DNA of 64,000 nt from Prochlorococcus sp. AG-412-P08 (GCA_003214695.1 QCLI01000003.1:62001-126000); one strand, 5' to 3'. Shown: positions 48,729-56,464, counted from the first letter of the stretch. Made by a program: numbers and translations. Notes: generated by a model from the sequence alone, not told the origin.

Positions 48729-48911
48729 ATCAATTAATGATTAAATTCTAAATCTTAATCACGTTTATATAAAGTTAAATCGCCCCATTTCTTTTACGCT
48801 GGAATGGTTTAATCAAAACATTGGGGATAAATAAATAAAGTTCAGCAAGGTTGATTAAACGGTAGCTATATCAACTATATTTTGAGAAATGTGAGGAAAT
48901 ATTTAATATCT

Positions 48912-49391
48912 TCAACCATGCCGTGATTGAAATAGATCAGTAGCAGTAACTAATTTTTTCTTTGCAACTGATGCTACTGGAGCAGACTTCTCTACCTTCT
49001 TCTGTACAGCTGATGTTACTGGAGCAGACTTGCCTACCTTCTTCTGTAATAAAACTATTTCCTGTTTAAAGTTAAATGCTTGCACTATGTTGTGGAGCCT
49101 CCCAGAAGATAGGGAAATAGGAGCAAAGGCAAATATTGAAGAAAGAAAAATAACCACAAAAAGAATCGAAGCCAGTTGAATTATTGGTTGCCACAAAAAT
49201 GAAACTTTTACAAATTGATCGAACTGTGATGCAGATTTCTCTTCAGAAGGTCCTAAGTTCAGAAAGACATCATTTGTGATCCATCCTTTGTTTGCAGAGC
49301 GATAGGGAGATTCCGATTTAGCAAAATCGATGATCTCTTTGATTCTTTCACCTAACACTGATAAATCCTTAACAAATAGGACACCATTCAA
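48912..49391 (-). CDS. Membrane protein with Lys/Ser/Ala/Val repeats
   Basis: A 159-residue protein of unknown family. Residues 1-60 are soluble, then FVKVSFLWQPIIQLASILF starts a single hydrophobic helix (~residues 66-92). The C-terminal part carries a 13-residue direct repeat, roughly KKVGKSAPVTSAVQ then KKVEKSAPVASVA. The FVKVS-plus-helix stretch resembles FVKIS-plus-helix in the next gene upstream at 49.5 kb, suggesting shared ancestry. Both lie on the same strand 77 bases apart. Confidence 0.55.
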   Translation of the reverse strand: MNGVLFVKDLSVLGERIKEIIDFAKSESPYRSANKGWITNDVFLNLGPSEEKSASQFDQFVKVSFLWQPIIQLASILFVVIFLSSIFAFAPISLSSGRLHNIVQAFNFKQEIVLLQKKVGKSAPVTSAVQKKVEKSAPVASVAKKKLVTATDLFQSRHG

Positions 49392-49468
49392 GCACCAAAA
49401 GCCTTTCTATAAACTTACCAACGAATCATCTAAAGAAACAAGAAGATATTGATGTAATTCTCTTTCTC

Positions 49469-49780
49469 TCAACTTACGAAAAAAGCCAATGCTGTAATCA
49501 ACACAGCAGAAGCAAAAACACCTAAAGAAACAATCCCAAGGATTTTACCTGTATCGACATAAACGGAAATCTTTACAAACTCTTGGCGGTCTTCTCTTCT
49601 TTTTTCTGAAACTGTCTTAATTTTTTTTGTTGCTAACTGTCGATTAGCAGGAACCAACTTCTTATCAGCCGCTGCTTTCCTATCTGCCGCTGCTTTCTTA
49701 TCTGCCGCTAACTTCCTTTCTGCCGCTGCTTTCTTATCTGCCGCTGCTTTCTTTTCAGCCGCTGCTTTCTTTTCTGCCAC
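49469..49780 (-). CDS. Ala/Lys hexapeptide-repeat protein with C-terminal membrane anchor
   Basis: A 103-residue protein. Residues 2-43 are seven tandem six-residue units of the form A-(E/D)-(K/R)-K-x-A, coded by 18-bp DNA repeats. A charged linker (KTVSEKRREDRQEF) follows, then KISVYVDTG and one membrane helix to the end. The repeat resembles the long helix of TolA, but with the anchor at the C terminus. The last 33 residues match the 44-residue protein at 44940. Function unknown; a spacer or nucleic-acid-binding arm held at a membrane is speculation. Confidence 0.6.
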   Translation of the reverse strand: MAEKKAAAEKKAAADKKAAAERKLAADKKAAADRKAAADKKLVPANRQLATKKIKTVSEKRREDRQEFVKISVYVDTGKILGIVSLGVFASAVLITALAFFVS

Positions 49781-49980
49781 TTGTTAATCCAAAACAGAAC
49801 ATTTATTCAAGCATTCTTACCCTTTACTACAAGACTTTTTTTGCAAAGATCAATCAAATGCATTAATGAAAATAATTTCCAAAACATATGAAATAAAGAA
49901 AAACCGTCTTTTTGAATGATCGACTCAGGAAACGTAGCTTTAGTCGAAATGAAGTTCAGGCTTTTATTAACTAATCAATA

Positions 49981-50014
49981 AAAAAAGACCTCTTAAATAG
50001 ATCAAGAGGTCTTT
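49981..50014 (-). terminator. Intrinsic terminator after the DUF4278 gene
   Basis: AAAGACCTCTT (49984-49994) and AAGAGGTCTTT (50004-50014) form an 11-bp perfect stem, followed on the minus strand by a U-run. It lies 17 bases after the small gene's stop. Confidence 0.88.
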
Positions 50015-50030
50015 AAAAATCCCTAAGGGA

Positions 50031-50204
50031 CTATTTAGAGTACTTACTTCCTCTATAAGAAAGAGAAGGACTTGATTCCGATTTCAACGAAGCTCGACAG
50101 GTGTTGTAATGCTCACGTCGATAAGTTAGCTCTGTGCAGAATCTTTGCACAGGTTTTTTATTTTGAACATAGCCATGTCCACGATAAAGAAGAGTAGTCA
50201 TCAT
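50031..50204 (-). CDS. DUF4278-like small protein (57 aa)
   Basis: A 57-residue soluble protein with two copies of the short YRG(x)xY motif seen in DUF4278: TTLLYRGHGYVQ near the start and SLSYRGSKYSK at the end. Between them is CTELTYRREHYNTCR, a conserved segment in picocyanobacteria. Two ATGs are adjacent (50204 and 50201). A terminator lies just downstream, so the gene is monocistronic. Function is unknown. Confidence 0.75.
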   Translation of the reverse strand: MMTTLLYRGHGYVQNKKPVQRFCTELTYRREHYNTCRASLKSESSPSLSYRGSKYSK

Positions 50205-50643
50205 TCAGGCTCCGAAATTGACTCAAGTCCCCGTTCCATGGCTTAAGTCGTTGTGCGGCTCACTTTGTAGCGAGTTGAACGTTTTGTAGCTGTTGCTACA
50301 AAATAATCTTATCTCTAACAAAAATCAGATGCTGTTCATTCTGATACATATAACTTTATTAATTCAAAAGCCTTGTTTAACACAAAAAAACTCAAAGTAT
50401 TCTTACCTATTCAAGAGCATTTCTTGTGAATAAAGCAACCTAAGAGGAAGTAAGTTCGTTCTCTAAACTAAGCAAGGAGCTAAAGGAAGTTTTCTTAGAT
50501 ACAACTCGAATCATATAGCAGGCCTAGATAGGAGGTGAGAACATTATTTTACATAATTATTTTTATTCATCTTTTGATTTCCTAAGCTGCTTAAGAATTC
50601 AGATTTTCCATGCAAAGAATAAACAAGCTATAAGAGATTGAAT
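50205..50643. other. Intergenic stretch with a 9-bp inverted repeat
   Basis: About 440 bases with no convincing gene. TTTTGTAGC (50282-50290) and GCTACAAAA (50295-50303) form a short perfect hairpin about 80 bases upstream of the DUF4278 start, a possible operator. Confidence 0.4.
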
Positions 50644-50883
50644 CTATTTAACTTCAGTCTGCATGCCTTCAATGATTGGTTTAGCGCATCTATTTCCGGA
50701 CTCGAAAGGTGATTTAGAAGAAACGATTGAAACTGAAAAGCAATTACAGAAGTCTGGAGCAGCTTCTTTTCCATATAATTCTGTGGCCTCTGAATCCATG
50801 CATTTCTCATATTGAGACTTATACTTTGACTGGCACCCCAAGAGAAAGAATATTATAAAAGGTAGCAATAACAAAGTTCTCAT
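50644..50883 (-). CDS. Small predicted lipoprotein
   Basis: A 79-residue protein with a lipoprotein signal: basic start, hydrophobic LLLLPFIIFFLLGC with the lipobox Cys at residue 17, then a short mature domain with Cys at about residues 33, 46, 48 and 66 (KCMDSE, FCNCFSV, NRCAKPI). The four Cys likely form disulfides outside the cytoplasm. No family is recognised. Confidence 0.65.
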   Translation of the reverse strand: MRTLLLLPFIIFFLLGCQSKYKSQYEKCMDSEATELYGKEAAPDFCNCFSVSIVSSKSPFESGNRCAKPIIEGMQTEVK

Positions 50884-51139
50884 AGCTATGTTTTAATAAT
50901 TCCAAGAGGTTCTCTTCAATCTTATCAAGGAATACTTTAGTAAAAGATGGAATAATGCCTGAAAAAATATTTTAACTTAAGAGATTTAATACCGTACATT
51001 AAAAGCTTAGAAAAGAACTTAGTAAAAAGTATTTACTAATATTCATCAATTATTAAATCTTAGCGAAGTTTTAAACATAGTATGAAATAATTGTGATCTG
51101 CAAATCATCTACTACTCTTAAATTTATAGTGCTATCAGG

Positions 51140-51583
51140 ATGAAAGACATTAAAGATCAAAGAACATATTTAGATCAGAGGAACCCATCTCCATTTGGGA
51201 AACTTCTCGAATTTTTCAAATTTAAAAAGTCAACCCTTTACTCACAAGAACAAGGAGGATCCAAAGGAAAAGAATTGAAAATCGAATGGGAAGATAAGGT
51301 TCTTCAAAAGAAACTCGAAATAGATGAAGCTAAAAAAGCCTGGGATGAGAAAAGAAAGGAGACTTTAAATCAAATAGAGCCTGTCGACTCAAGCCAATTA
51401 AATACAGAGCAATCCCAGGCAGAAGTCCTCGACTCAAGCCAATCAAATACAGAGCAATCCCAGGCAGAAGTCCTCGATCCAATAGCTCAGGATTCAGAAC
51501 TCAGCAATCAAATTTCTGGCAACGCATTGAGTCCTTCTATATTCAAACAATCCTCTAACCAAGCTGATCAAAAGGAAGAATAG
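51140..51583 (+). CDS. Hypothetical charged protein with a 15-residue tandem repeat
   Basis: A 147-residue soluble protein. The N-terminal ~75 residues are basic with a coiled-coil-like stretch (VLQKKLEIDEAKKAWDEKRK). After it a 15-residue unit, DSSQxNTEQSQAEVL, occurs twice, coded by a 45-bp tandem duplication, and the rest is Ser/Gln-rich and disordered-looking. No family or function is recognised. Confidence 0.55.
   Translation: MKDIKDQRTYLDQRNPSPFGKLLEFFKFKKSTLYSQEQGGSKGKELKIEWEDKVLQKKLEIDEAKKAWDEKRKETLNQIEPVDSSQLNTEQSQAEVLDSSQSNTEQSQAEVLDPIAQDSELSNQISGNALSPSIFKQSSNQADQKEE
51386..51475 (+). repeat. 45-bp tandem duplication inside a coding region
   Basis: Two copies of a 45-base unit (51386-51430 and 51431-51475) differ at one base (T to C). 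The length is a multiple of three, so the frame is kept. The near-identity suggests a recent event. Confidence 0.95.
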
Positions 51584-51590
51584 GACTATT

Positions 51591-51634
51591 GAAATCCTTT
51601 GATTGATAAGGAGAATTATCAATCAAAGGATTTC
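51591..51634. repeat. Perfect 18-bp inverted repeat between convergent genes
   Basis: Arms 51591-51608 and 51617-51634 are exact reverse complements around an eight-base loop. It sits between the stops of two convergent genes (51583 and 51638). There is no U-run on either side, so it may act as a factor-dependent terminator or as a 3'-end stabiliser. Confidence 0.85.
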
Positions 51635-51637
51635 AAA

Positions 51638-51988
51638 TCAAAATTTACCTGGAACTATTTCCTTAAGATCTCCAGATTCAACCTCCCGCAATAATCCCTT
51701 AACAACTCCCCACATTGGGATACCTGTTGAAAAAGATAATACTAGCGAAGAAATTAAAGAGTTAATAGGTGAAAAAGTAAATGTTTCCAAGACTCCAGTA
51801 AACATGATGGTTAATCCTATAAGTGCGGAAATATAACTCGAAATGGACAAAAAGCTTTCCAAAGGCAGTGGACTTATACTTTCATCATTCCACTTTTTAA
51901 TTCTTACTTGGATGACATATACAAAAACAAACAAGAAGAATGCAAGTAAGCCTCCACCGATCCAGGCTATCATTTTAGTATCAATCAT
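51638..51988 (-). CDS. Hypothetical three-helix membrane protein
   Basis: A 116-residue protein with hydrophobic segments at about residues 7-29 (IAWIGGGLLAFFLFVFVYV), 50-68 (ISALIGLTIMFTGVLETF) and 75-98, and a short polar tail. No family is recognised. It is convergent with the repeat-containing gene at 51140, separated by the 18-bp inverted repeat. Confidence 0.55.
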   Translation of the reverse strand: MIDTKMIAWIGGGLLAFFLFVFVYVIQVRIKKWNDESISPLPLESFLSISSYISALIGLTIMFTGVLETFTFSPINSLISSLVLSFSTGIPMWGVVKGLLREVESGDLKEIVPGKF

Positions 51989-52160
51989 TTGTATATAAGA
52001 GGTAAAATTAGTAGAAACATGATTTGTTCAGAATAACTAGAAAGGACATTATTTTTGTAATCATATCCTGTTTAGGCTCAATGTATACAATTAACGCTAG
52101 GTCTTCACTAGTGTGCTTTAAAAAAAGTTATTAGGAATAATTATAAATTAATGACTCACA

Positions 52161-52805
52161 GTGATAGCTATACTTGTTATCTTGTCTATAACAATAACGT
52201 ATAAAATGACACTTCTTTTTCTGATTGCCTTTGTTTACATACTATTTGCGTATCAAAACCATTTGAATAAAAAAGCTATACAAGGTGAATCGAGCGAATC
52301 AAAAGTTCCTTTAGCTCAACCAAGTAACGAGTCGAATGTGCCAACTCAAGTAAGAGCTGAGTCTTTCGAACCTACTATCTTTCTAGATTCAGAAGTCAAG
52401 GCTAAGCCTCTCGACAGTGTCACGACAAATGAAGAGCAGCAATCACTAAATGGTCTTTCTTCATCTAATCAAGAAATTTCATCTCCCGGCAAAGAAAATT
52501 CGACAATTAAAAATTTGGGAGAGAGTAAATCGATTCACGGAGAGGACAGAAACGTCTCTGCCCTTAACGAGGTTCTGGCACCTCAGTTTGAAAGAGAAGG
52601 GGGTGGAAATTATTCTCAAATTCCCGAGTCAAGACAGGAGGAACTAGTAGACCTTAGTTCTGGAGAAACAGAAACGCTACAAGAAGAAGAAAACGAAGAA
52701 ATTAGTTCTGGAGAAGCAGAAACGCTACAAGAAGAAGAAAACGAAGAAATTAATTCCAATGCAGAATTATTGGAAAAAGAATCCAATGACGATCGCTTCA
52801 AATAG
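52161..52805 (+). CDS. Membrane-anchored acidic repeat protein
   Basis: A 214-residue protein. The first ~32 residues are a membrane helix (VILSITITYKMTLLFLIAFV), and the rest is acidic, Ser/Glu-rich and likely disordered. Near the end a 16-residue unit, SSGETETLQEEENEEI, occurs twice in tandem, coded by a 48-bp duplication. No family is recognised. The start codon is not ATG in the best frame (GTG at 52161) and could be the ATG at 52206. Confidence 0.5.
   Translation: MIAILVILSITITYKMTLLFLIAFVYILFAYQNHLNKKAIQGESSESKVPLAQPSNESNVPTQVRAESFEPTIFLDSEVKAKPLDSVTTNEEQQSLNGLSSSNQEISSPGKENSTIKNLGESKSIHGEDRNVSALNEVLAPQFEREGGGNYSQIPESRQEELVDLSSGETETLQEEENEEISSGEAETLQEEENEEINSNAELLEKESNDDRFK
52656..52751 (+). 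repeat. 48-bp tandem duplication inside a coding region
   Basis: Units 52656-52703 and 52704-52751 differ at one base (Thr to Ala). The frame is kept. Like the 45-bp repeat at 51.4 kb, it points to recent slippage growth of low-complexity tails in this region. Confidence 0.95.
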
Positions 52806-53141
52806 CTAACAACATAAGTAGAAGCATCAACAAAGAATCAAAGGCTGTAAGATTTACAAATTAGAGACTCCTTGAGAAAATACTAAAGCATATCTAAGGA
52901 TTGCGAGTTAGCTATACTCTTTTTATTTGGTTGATATAGGCAACAGGTTAATTAATAGCTCTATATAGGCAGTCAACTTAGAAGTTAAATTGTAGTAAGT
53001 TAATTAGAGGTCCGCTCAAATAGGTGTTAAAAAAGATTATTCCAATCAAACAAGAGCTGATGTAAAAACTAATGACTCTAGTACTAGCAATCTTCCGTTA
53101 ATCTATTATTCTTAAATAGAAAGTCCTGTGCGGTTCATGTA
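52806..53141. other. Intergenic AT-rich stretch
   Basis: About 335 bases upstream of the four-repeat protein gene. I see no gene, terminator or RNA structure in it. Confidence 0.5.
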
Positions 53142-53516
53142 ATGGGGAAAAGTGAATATAAAAAAACTGCCGAAGAGAATGCGATTGGTTCTTCCTTAGG
53201 AATTCTAAAGTCATCGGGAGATGCGATATTCGGTAAAATTTACAAAATACAAATGCCTAAGTCAGACAATGCATTTGGCTCATCTCTTGGAAGTTTAAAA
53301 GCTTCAGGGATACAAATGACCGAAAGGATATCGAAAACCTCTCATGAAATAATTAATTCTATAAAAGCGTTAACTGCTTCAGGGAGACAAATATTAAGTA
53401 AGCTGCCAAGATTGTCTAAGTCAGATAATGCTATAGGTTCCTCTTTAGAAGCTATAAATGCTTCTGGTAGTAAAATAATTAAAAAGATTTACCAGTCACC
53501 CAGCACAAGAAACTGA
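53142..53516 (+). CDS. Four-repeat protein (NAxGSSLxxLxASG repeats)
   Basis: A 124-residue protein made almost wholly of four degenerate ~28-residue repeats with the pattern (D/E)NAxGSSLxxLxASGxxIxxKIxK. The Ser-Gly of the ASG core falls at Gly26, Gly56, Gly81 and Gly109, giving spacings of 30, 25 and 28. Each unit looks like two short amphipathic helices. There is no signal peptide or strong membrane helix. I know no family with this repeat. An ATG at 53142 follows a weak leader. Confidence 0.55.
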   Translation: MGKSEYKKTAEENAIGSSLGILKSSGDAIFGKIYKIQMPKSDNAFGSSLGSLKASGIQMTERISKTSHEIINSIKALTASGRQILSKLPRLSKSDNAIGSSLEAINASGSKIIKKIYQSPSTRN

Positions 53517-53542
53517 GCGTAAATAGATATTAAGTAGGTAAT

Positions 53543-53884
53543 CTAAACTCCATTACTTTTTCTATTTAATAAACATGGCAATACCTTATAGATGTTCCAA
53601 CCAGTGTCATCAATAATTTTCACTGAATCTTTTTTATCATCTAACGAAAGAAGCCATTCAAGCTCTTCTAAAGCAATACAGAAATAAATAAAAATGAGGA
53701 TAAAAGTAGATATAACATTATCTACAACTGCAGAGAAGCTTTGATACTTATTGAATCCATCCGATAGAGCCGTATAAGAAACTATTTTATTTGAAGAAAT
53801 ACTTGAAGTAGCTTCTGATGAAAAAGCTATCTGATCTAGATCAGATAGCTTTTTTTTCGATGCAAGGGATGGTAAAAGGGACAT
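53543..53884 (-). CDS. Hypothetical membrane protein (doubtful)
   Basis: A 113-codon frame with one hydrophobic helix (NVISTFILIFIYFCIALEEL, ~residues 56-75). Its N-terminal codons run through a perfect 34-bp palindrome with an eight-T run (53821-53857) that looks like a terminator, which is odd inside a gene. No family is recognised, so the call is tentative; the ORF may start after the hairpin or not be a gene. Confidence 0.35.
   Translation of the reverse strand: MSLLPSLASKKKLSDLDQIAFSSEATSSISSNKIVSYTALSDGFNKYQSFSAVVDNVISTFILIFIYFCIALEELEWLLSLDDKKDSVKIIDDTGWNIYKVLPCLLNRKSNGV
53821..53854. terminator. Perfect 34-bp palindrome with T-run, terminator-like
   Basis: AAAAAGCTATCTGATCT is followed at once by its exact reverse complement; the T-run reaches 53857 on the plus strand and a T5 run exists on the minus strand. 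It could end transcripts in both directions, including read-through from the repeat-protein gene 300 bases upstream. Confidence 0.6.
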
Positions 53885-54324
53885 AAACTAAGAAGATGCA
53901 AAAAGCAACTATTCTCTTATTATGATGTGATTGTTCAGTGAACGCAATAGAGAGCTAAGAAAAAAACAAAGGTATCGAAAGCTATTTCAGGAGATTTTTC
54001 ATGCTCAATATTTTTTTTAGATTGATAAAAGATTCTTCGTGAATAAATGTATTCTCCGACAAATCTGCTAGGGAGGTTAGATATATTCAATGACGCTTTC
54101 AACCGATAAGAAAACATCTACTTTGCTAGTTTTTAAAAGTAGCTATGGTATTCATAGCAGGCATCAGAGAAGCACCAACTTCTGTTTAAAGAATCAAGTA
54201 TTCGAACTCATCACAATGAAAAATTTAGAAAAGCAACGGCTGGCTTGGATACTTCGAATATAATAAACTAATTCTTCTTAAAAGCCAAAAATATAAAAGC
54301 GGTTTTTCATTTTCCAAGTCTTAC
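53885..54324. other. Gene-poor stretch
   Basis: About 440 bases. A 60-codon minus-strand frame at 53935-54117 has no recognisable features and is not called. I see no RNA gene or strong hairpin. Confidence 0.45.
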
Positions 54325-54420
54325 CTAAGCTATAAATCTATAGACCCAAAGAATTAAAGCAAACAATACACTCGCCATATACATGTAAATAAATACTGTG
54401 ATCCAAGACTCTTTATTCAT
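54325..54420 (-). CDS. Single-helix micro-protein (31 aa)
   Basis: A 31-residue ORF: NKESWITVFIYMYMASVLF runs into a hydrophobic helix that ends WVYRFIA. Length, aromatic content and the polar N-terminal cap are those of small photosystem or cytochrome b6f subunits, but it matches none that I know. A GGA lies nine bases upstream of the ATG. Confidence 0.5.
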   Translation of the reverse strand: MNKESWITVFIYMYMASVLFALILWVYRFIA

Positions 54421-54693
54421 ATGATTTCCAACAGCCTAAGCAATTTTTTGAAGTAACAACATTAATTCTATCCTTATATTTACGTCTCAATTTTCTCTCA
54501 TCACCCTTTGTAAAAGAATCATCGATGAAATCAAAAAATACTGGTGAATTAAATAATTAAGTGTAGCCTTACTAGCAATTCAATCAAGTCCATCGTGAAT
54601 ATGCTTCCTTGCACAAAGGAAACTCAATAGAATTGGAGAGTTTTATAGCTAGCACTTATTTTTATGCTAACGGCACCTAATGAAAATAGTCAT

Positions 54694-54728
54694 AAAAAAG
54701 GAGCCGATGCAATGCAACAAGCTCCTTA
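54694..54728 (-). terminator. Intrinsic terminator on the minus strand
   Basis: AAGGAGC (54698-54704) pairs with GCTCCTT (54721-54727), and the minus strand continues with six U residues. It implies a minus-strand transcript ending here, which supports the micro-ORF upstream. Confidence 0.8.
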
Positions 54729-54751
54729 ATCAATAGGTCTAATTCAAGATG

Positions 54752-54853
54752 CTATATAAACCTATTAATCATTAAACCTTTCAAGGCAGTAGTCAGTGAA
54801 AAGTCAATTGATTTCATTCCCATTGACAGTTGTCCGATCGGTAGATACGACAA
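54752..54853 (-). CDS. Micro-ORF with a perfect ribosome binding site (33 aa)
   Basis: Read on the minus strand, GGAGGTGATCC, fully complementary to the 16S 3' end, lies seven bases before a TTG that opens a 33-codon frame with SYLPIGQLSMGMKSIDFSL and a short basic end. An intrinsic terminator follows 24 bases after the stop. The site could also belong to the GTG that overlaps it (15 codons). No homologue is recognised; it could be a small regulatory peptide or a small RNA. Confidence 0.4.
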   Translation of the reverse strand: MSYLPIGQLSMGMKSIDFSLTTALKGLMINRFI

Positions 54854-55047
54854 TGGATCACCTCCGTAATTAAACTGACCTTAAAGTAGCTAATAATTCA
54901 AAAACTATTGCAAGAATTAATACAATCTTCAGAAAACTATTGGCTGTCGAGGAGTCTTTTTAAGTAAAAATACCTTATGCTAAGTAAATCTCAGCCAGGG
55001 GAGCTCACAGTAAAAATGACAAGCGTACAAAGGTACTTTTAAATAAA

Positions 55048-55182
55048 TCACATTTTTCTAAGCTTATCAGCTCTTGAGGCAGTAATTCTCCACAATCCCT
55101 TTTCAGATTTTGTGCTTATATAAAGGATATAAATAGCAAGGGCTAAAAAAGCAAATTCTTGAAGCTCAATAAAACGAAGCAT
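55048..55182 (-). CDS. Single-helix micro-protein (44 aa)
   Basis: A 44-residue ORF with a short polar start (LRFIELQEF), a helix FAFLALAIYILYIST, and a basic tail rich in Lys/Arg ending RADKLRKM. The positive-inside pattern fits a membrane protein with its tail in the cytoplasm. No family is recognised. It lies on the same strand as the DUF481 gene upstream. Confidence 0.5.
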   Translation of the reverse strand: MLRFIELQEFAFLALAIYILYISTKSEKGLWRITASRADKLRKM

Positions 55183-55244
55183 GTTATGAAATAACTTTAT
55201 TCATTTGTAACAGTAAATTGAGAAGAGTCAAATATATCAATAGA

Positions 55245-56141
55245 TCAAAAAGTTGTTCCTAGCAGAAATTTATAACCACGATCAGTACTTGGTTTAATTT
55301 CACTATCGTAATTTATCTCATATTTTAAAGATGTATTGAACTTAGAATCTTTCATTGGGTAATACCGAAGTGTTGTCGAGAAATCATTTCCAATTTTAGT
55401 ATTTGAAGAAAAAGCCGTCGAGAAAGTATCATCTAGTTCTAAAGAAATCTTGCTTGTTATATCTATTTGGTAAGAAGTTGAGAAGAGAGTTGCTGGAATC
55501 AACTTATCACAGTCCTTATCAATAGAACAAAGGCTACCTCCACTATAAAAATTAATACCTGGACCTATAGAAAAGGATAATTTATGTTTATCCCTATTAA
55601 GAATTTTCCTTGCAACACCTATTGAAGTAGTTAATTCATTTACTCCAACTGTGTTTAATGTATTTAATTTATAATCTGTATAGGAGTATAGACTAGATAG
55701 TTTTCCAAAAAATCGATCATAGCGGACATTAACTCCAGCTTTCCTTGATATAACCTCTTTATTACTTTTCTTATTTTCTACTGATGCATTAACTTCCATA
55801 GTATTTTTATCAAGAGAGTATATTGTCTTGCCTTCAAAGGAATAGTCAAATTCATTATTTGCACCTGCGGTTGAGCCAGAGAATCCAATGTTTACAGATG
55901 ATTGCCAATGCTCAGGCTTGGTTTCTGATCTAATCGAAGATTGACTTATCTCAATTATTCCAAGGTTAGGATGATTAATTACCTTAACCTTTTCGGTACT
56001 TAATTCTTCCATAAGATCACCAGTTATAGTGTCGCCATTTATTAATTTATAACTAACCTCATCTGCAAAGATTTGGGGACAGCTTATTACATTTGATAGT
56101 CCAAGAAAGACAGCCAAAGGAAAAAGGTTTTTCATGAGCAA
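55245..56141 (-). CDS. DUF481 outer-membrane beta-barrel protein
   Basis: A 298-residue protein with a signal peptide (~1-26) and a DUF481 layout. An N-terminal soluble domain (YKLINGDTITGDLMEELSTE, a PRK-like beta fold) is followed by about a dozen alternating strands, for example NEFDYSFEGKTIYSLDKNTM and HKLSFSIGPGINFYSGG, ending GYKFLLGTTF with the terminal Phe of outer-membrane proteins. It likely forms a small barrel; the substrate, if any, is unknown. Confidence 0.8.
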   Translation of the reverse strand: MLMKNLFPLAVFLGLSNVISCPQIFADEVSYKLINGDTITGDLMEELSTEKVKVINHPNLGIIEISQSSIRSETKPEHWQSSVNIGFSGSTAGANNEFDYSFEGKTIYSLDKNTMEVNASVENKKSNKEVISRKAGVNVRYDRFFGKLSSLYSYTDYKLNTLNTVGVNELTTSIGVARKILNRDKHKLSFSIGPGINFYSGGSLCSIDKDCDKLIPATLFSTSYQIDITSKISLELDDTFSTAFSSNTKIGNDFSTTLRYYPMKDSKFNTSLKYEINYDSEIKPSTDRGYKFLLGTTF

Positions 56142-56464
56142 CGAAAAGGGTTCATTTCTACAGGCATCTATATGGTCTATACGTATTCTGGTTTTAATTA
56201 AGTTTCTCGCATGCTCCTTTTGCTTGCATTCAAATAGTTTAGACAGGTCTCGTATTCTTCGTAAGAGTTAACCGAACCAACCAACAAAACATACTGCCTT
56301 ATATTTAAGAAGTATGTTTTAGAGCTATCCATTGATTCTTCAAATGGATAGCTCTAAAACCTTTGCGATTTAGGCAAATCTTGGGATGTCAGCAATTACT
56401 GGTTTGTGGTATACACAATTAGATATATCTCATGGACAGTTGATGCAGGGTCTCCTCATGGAAA
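56142..56464. other. Intergenic stretch with a strong hairpin
   Basis: About 320 bases upstream of the DUF481 gene. Apart from the 17-bp inverted repeat at 56317-56359 I see no gene here. Confidence 0.5.
56317..56359. repeat. Perfect 17-bp inverted repeat
   Basis: Arms 56317-56333 and 56343-56359 are exact reverse complements around a nine-base loop, with T4 and A4 outside. It may be a terminator for an unannotated transcript. Bases 56316-56328 happen to match the start of a Cas9-type CRISPR repeat, but there is no array and no cas gene. Confidence 0.8.

Noticed and set aside
53935..54117. 60-codon minus-strand frame
   Set aside because: No ribosome binding site, motif, or helix pattern; composition fits chance in AT-rich DNA.
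56316..56328. Match to the first bases of a Cas9-type CRISPR repeat (GTTTTAGAGCTAT)
   Set aside because: It is one arm of a perfect palindrome, occurs once, has no spacers and no cas genes nearby.
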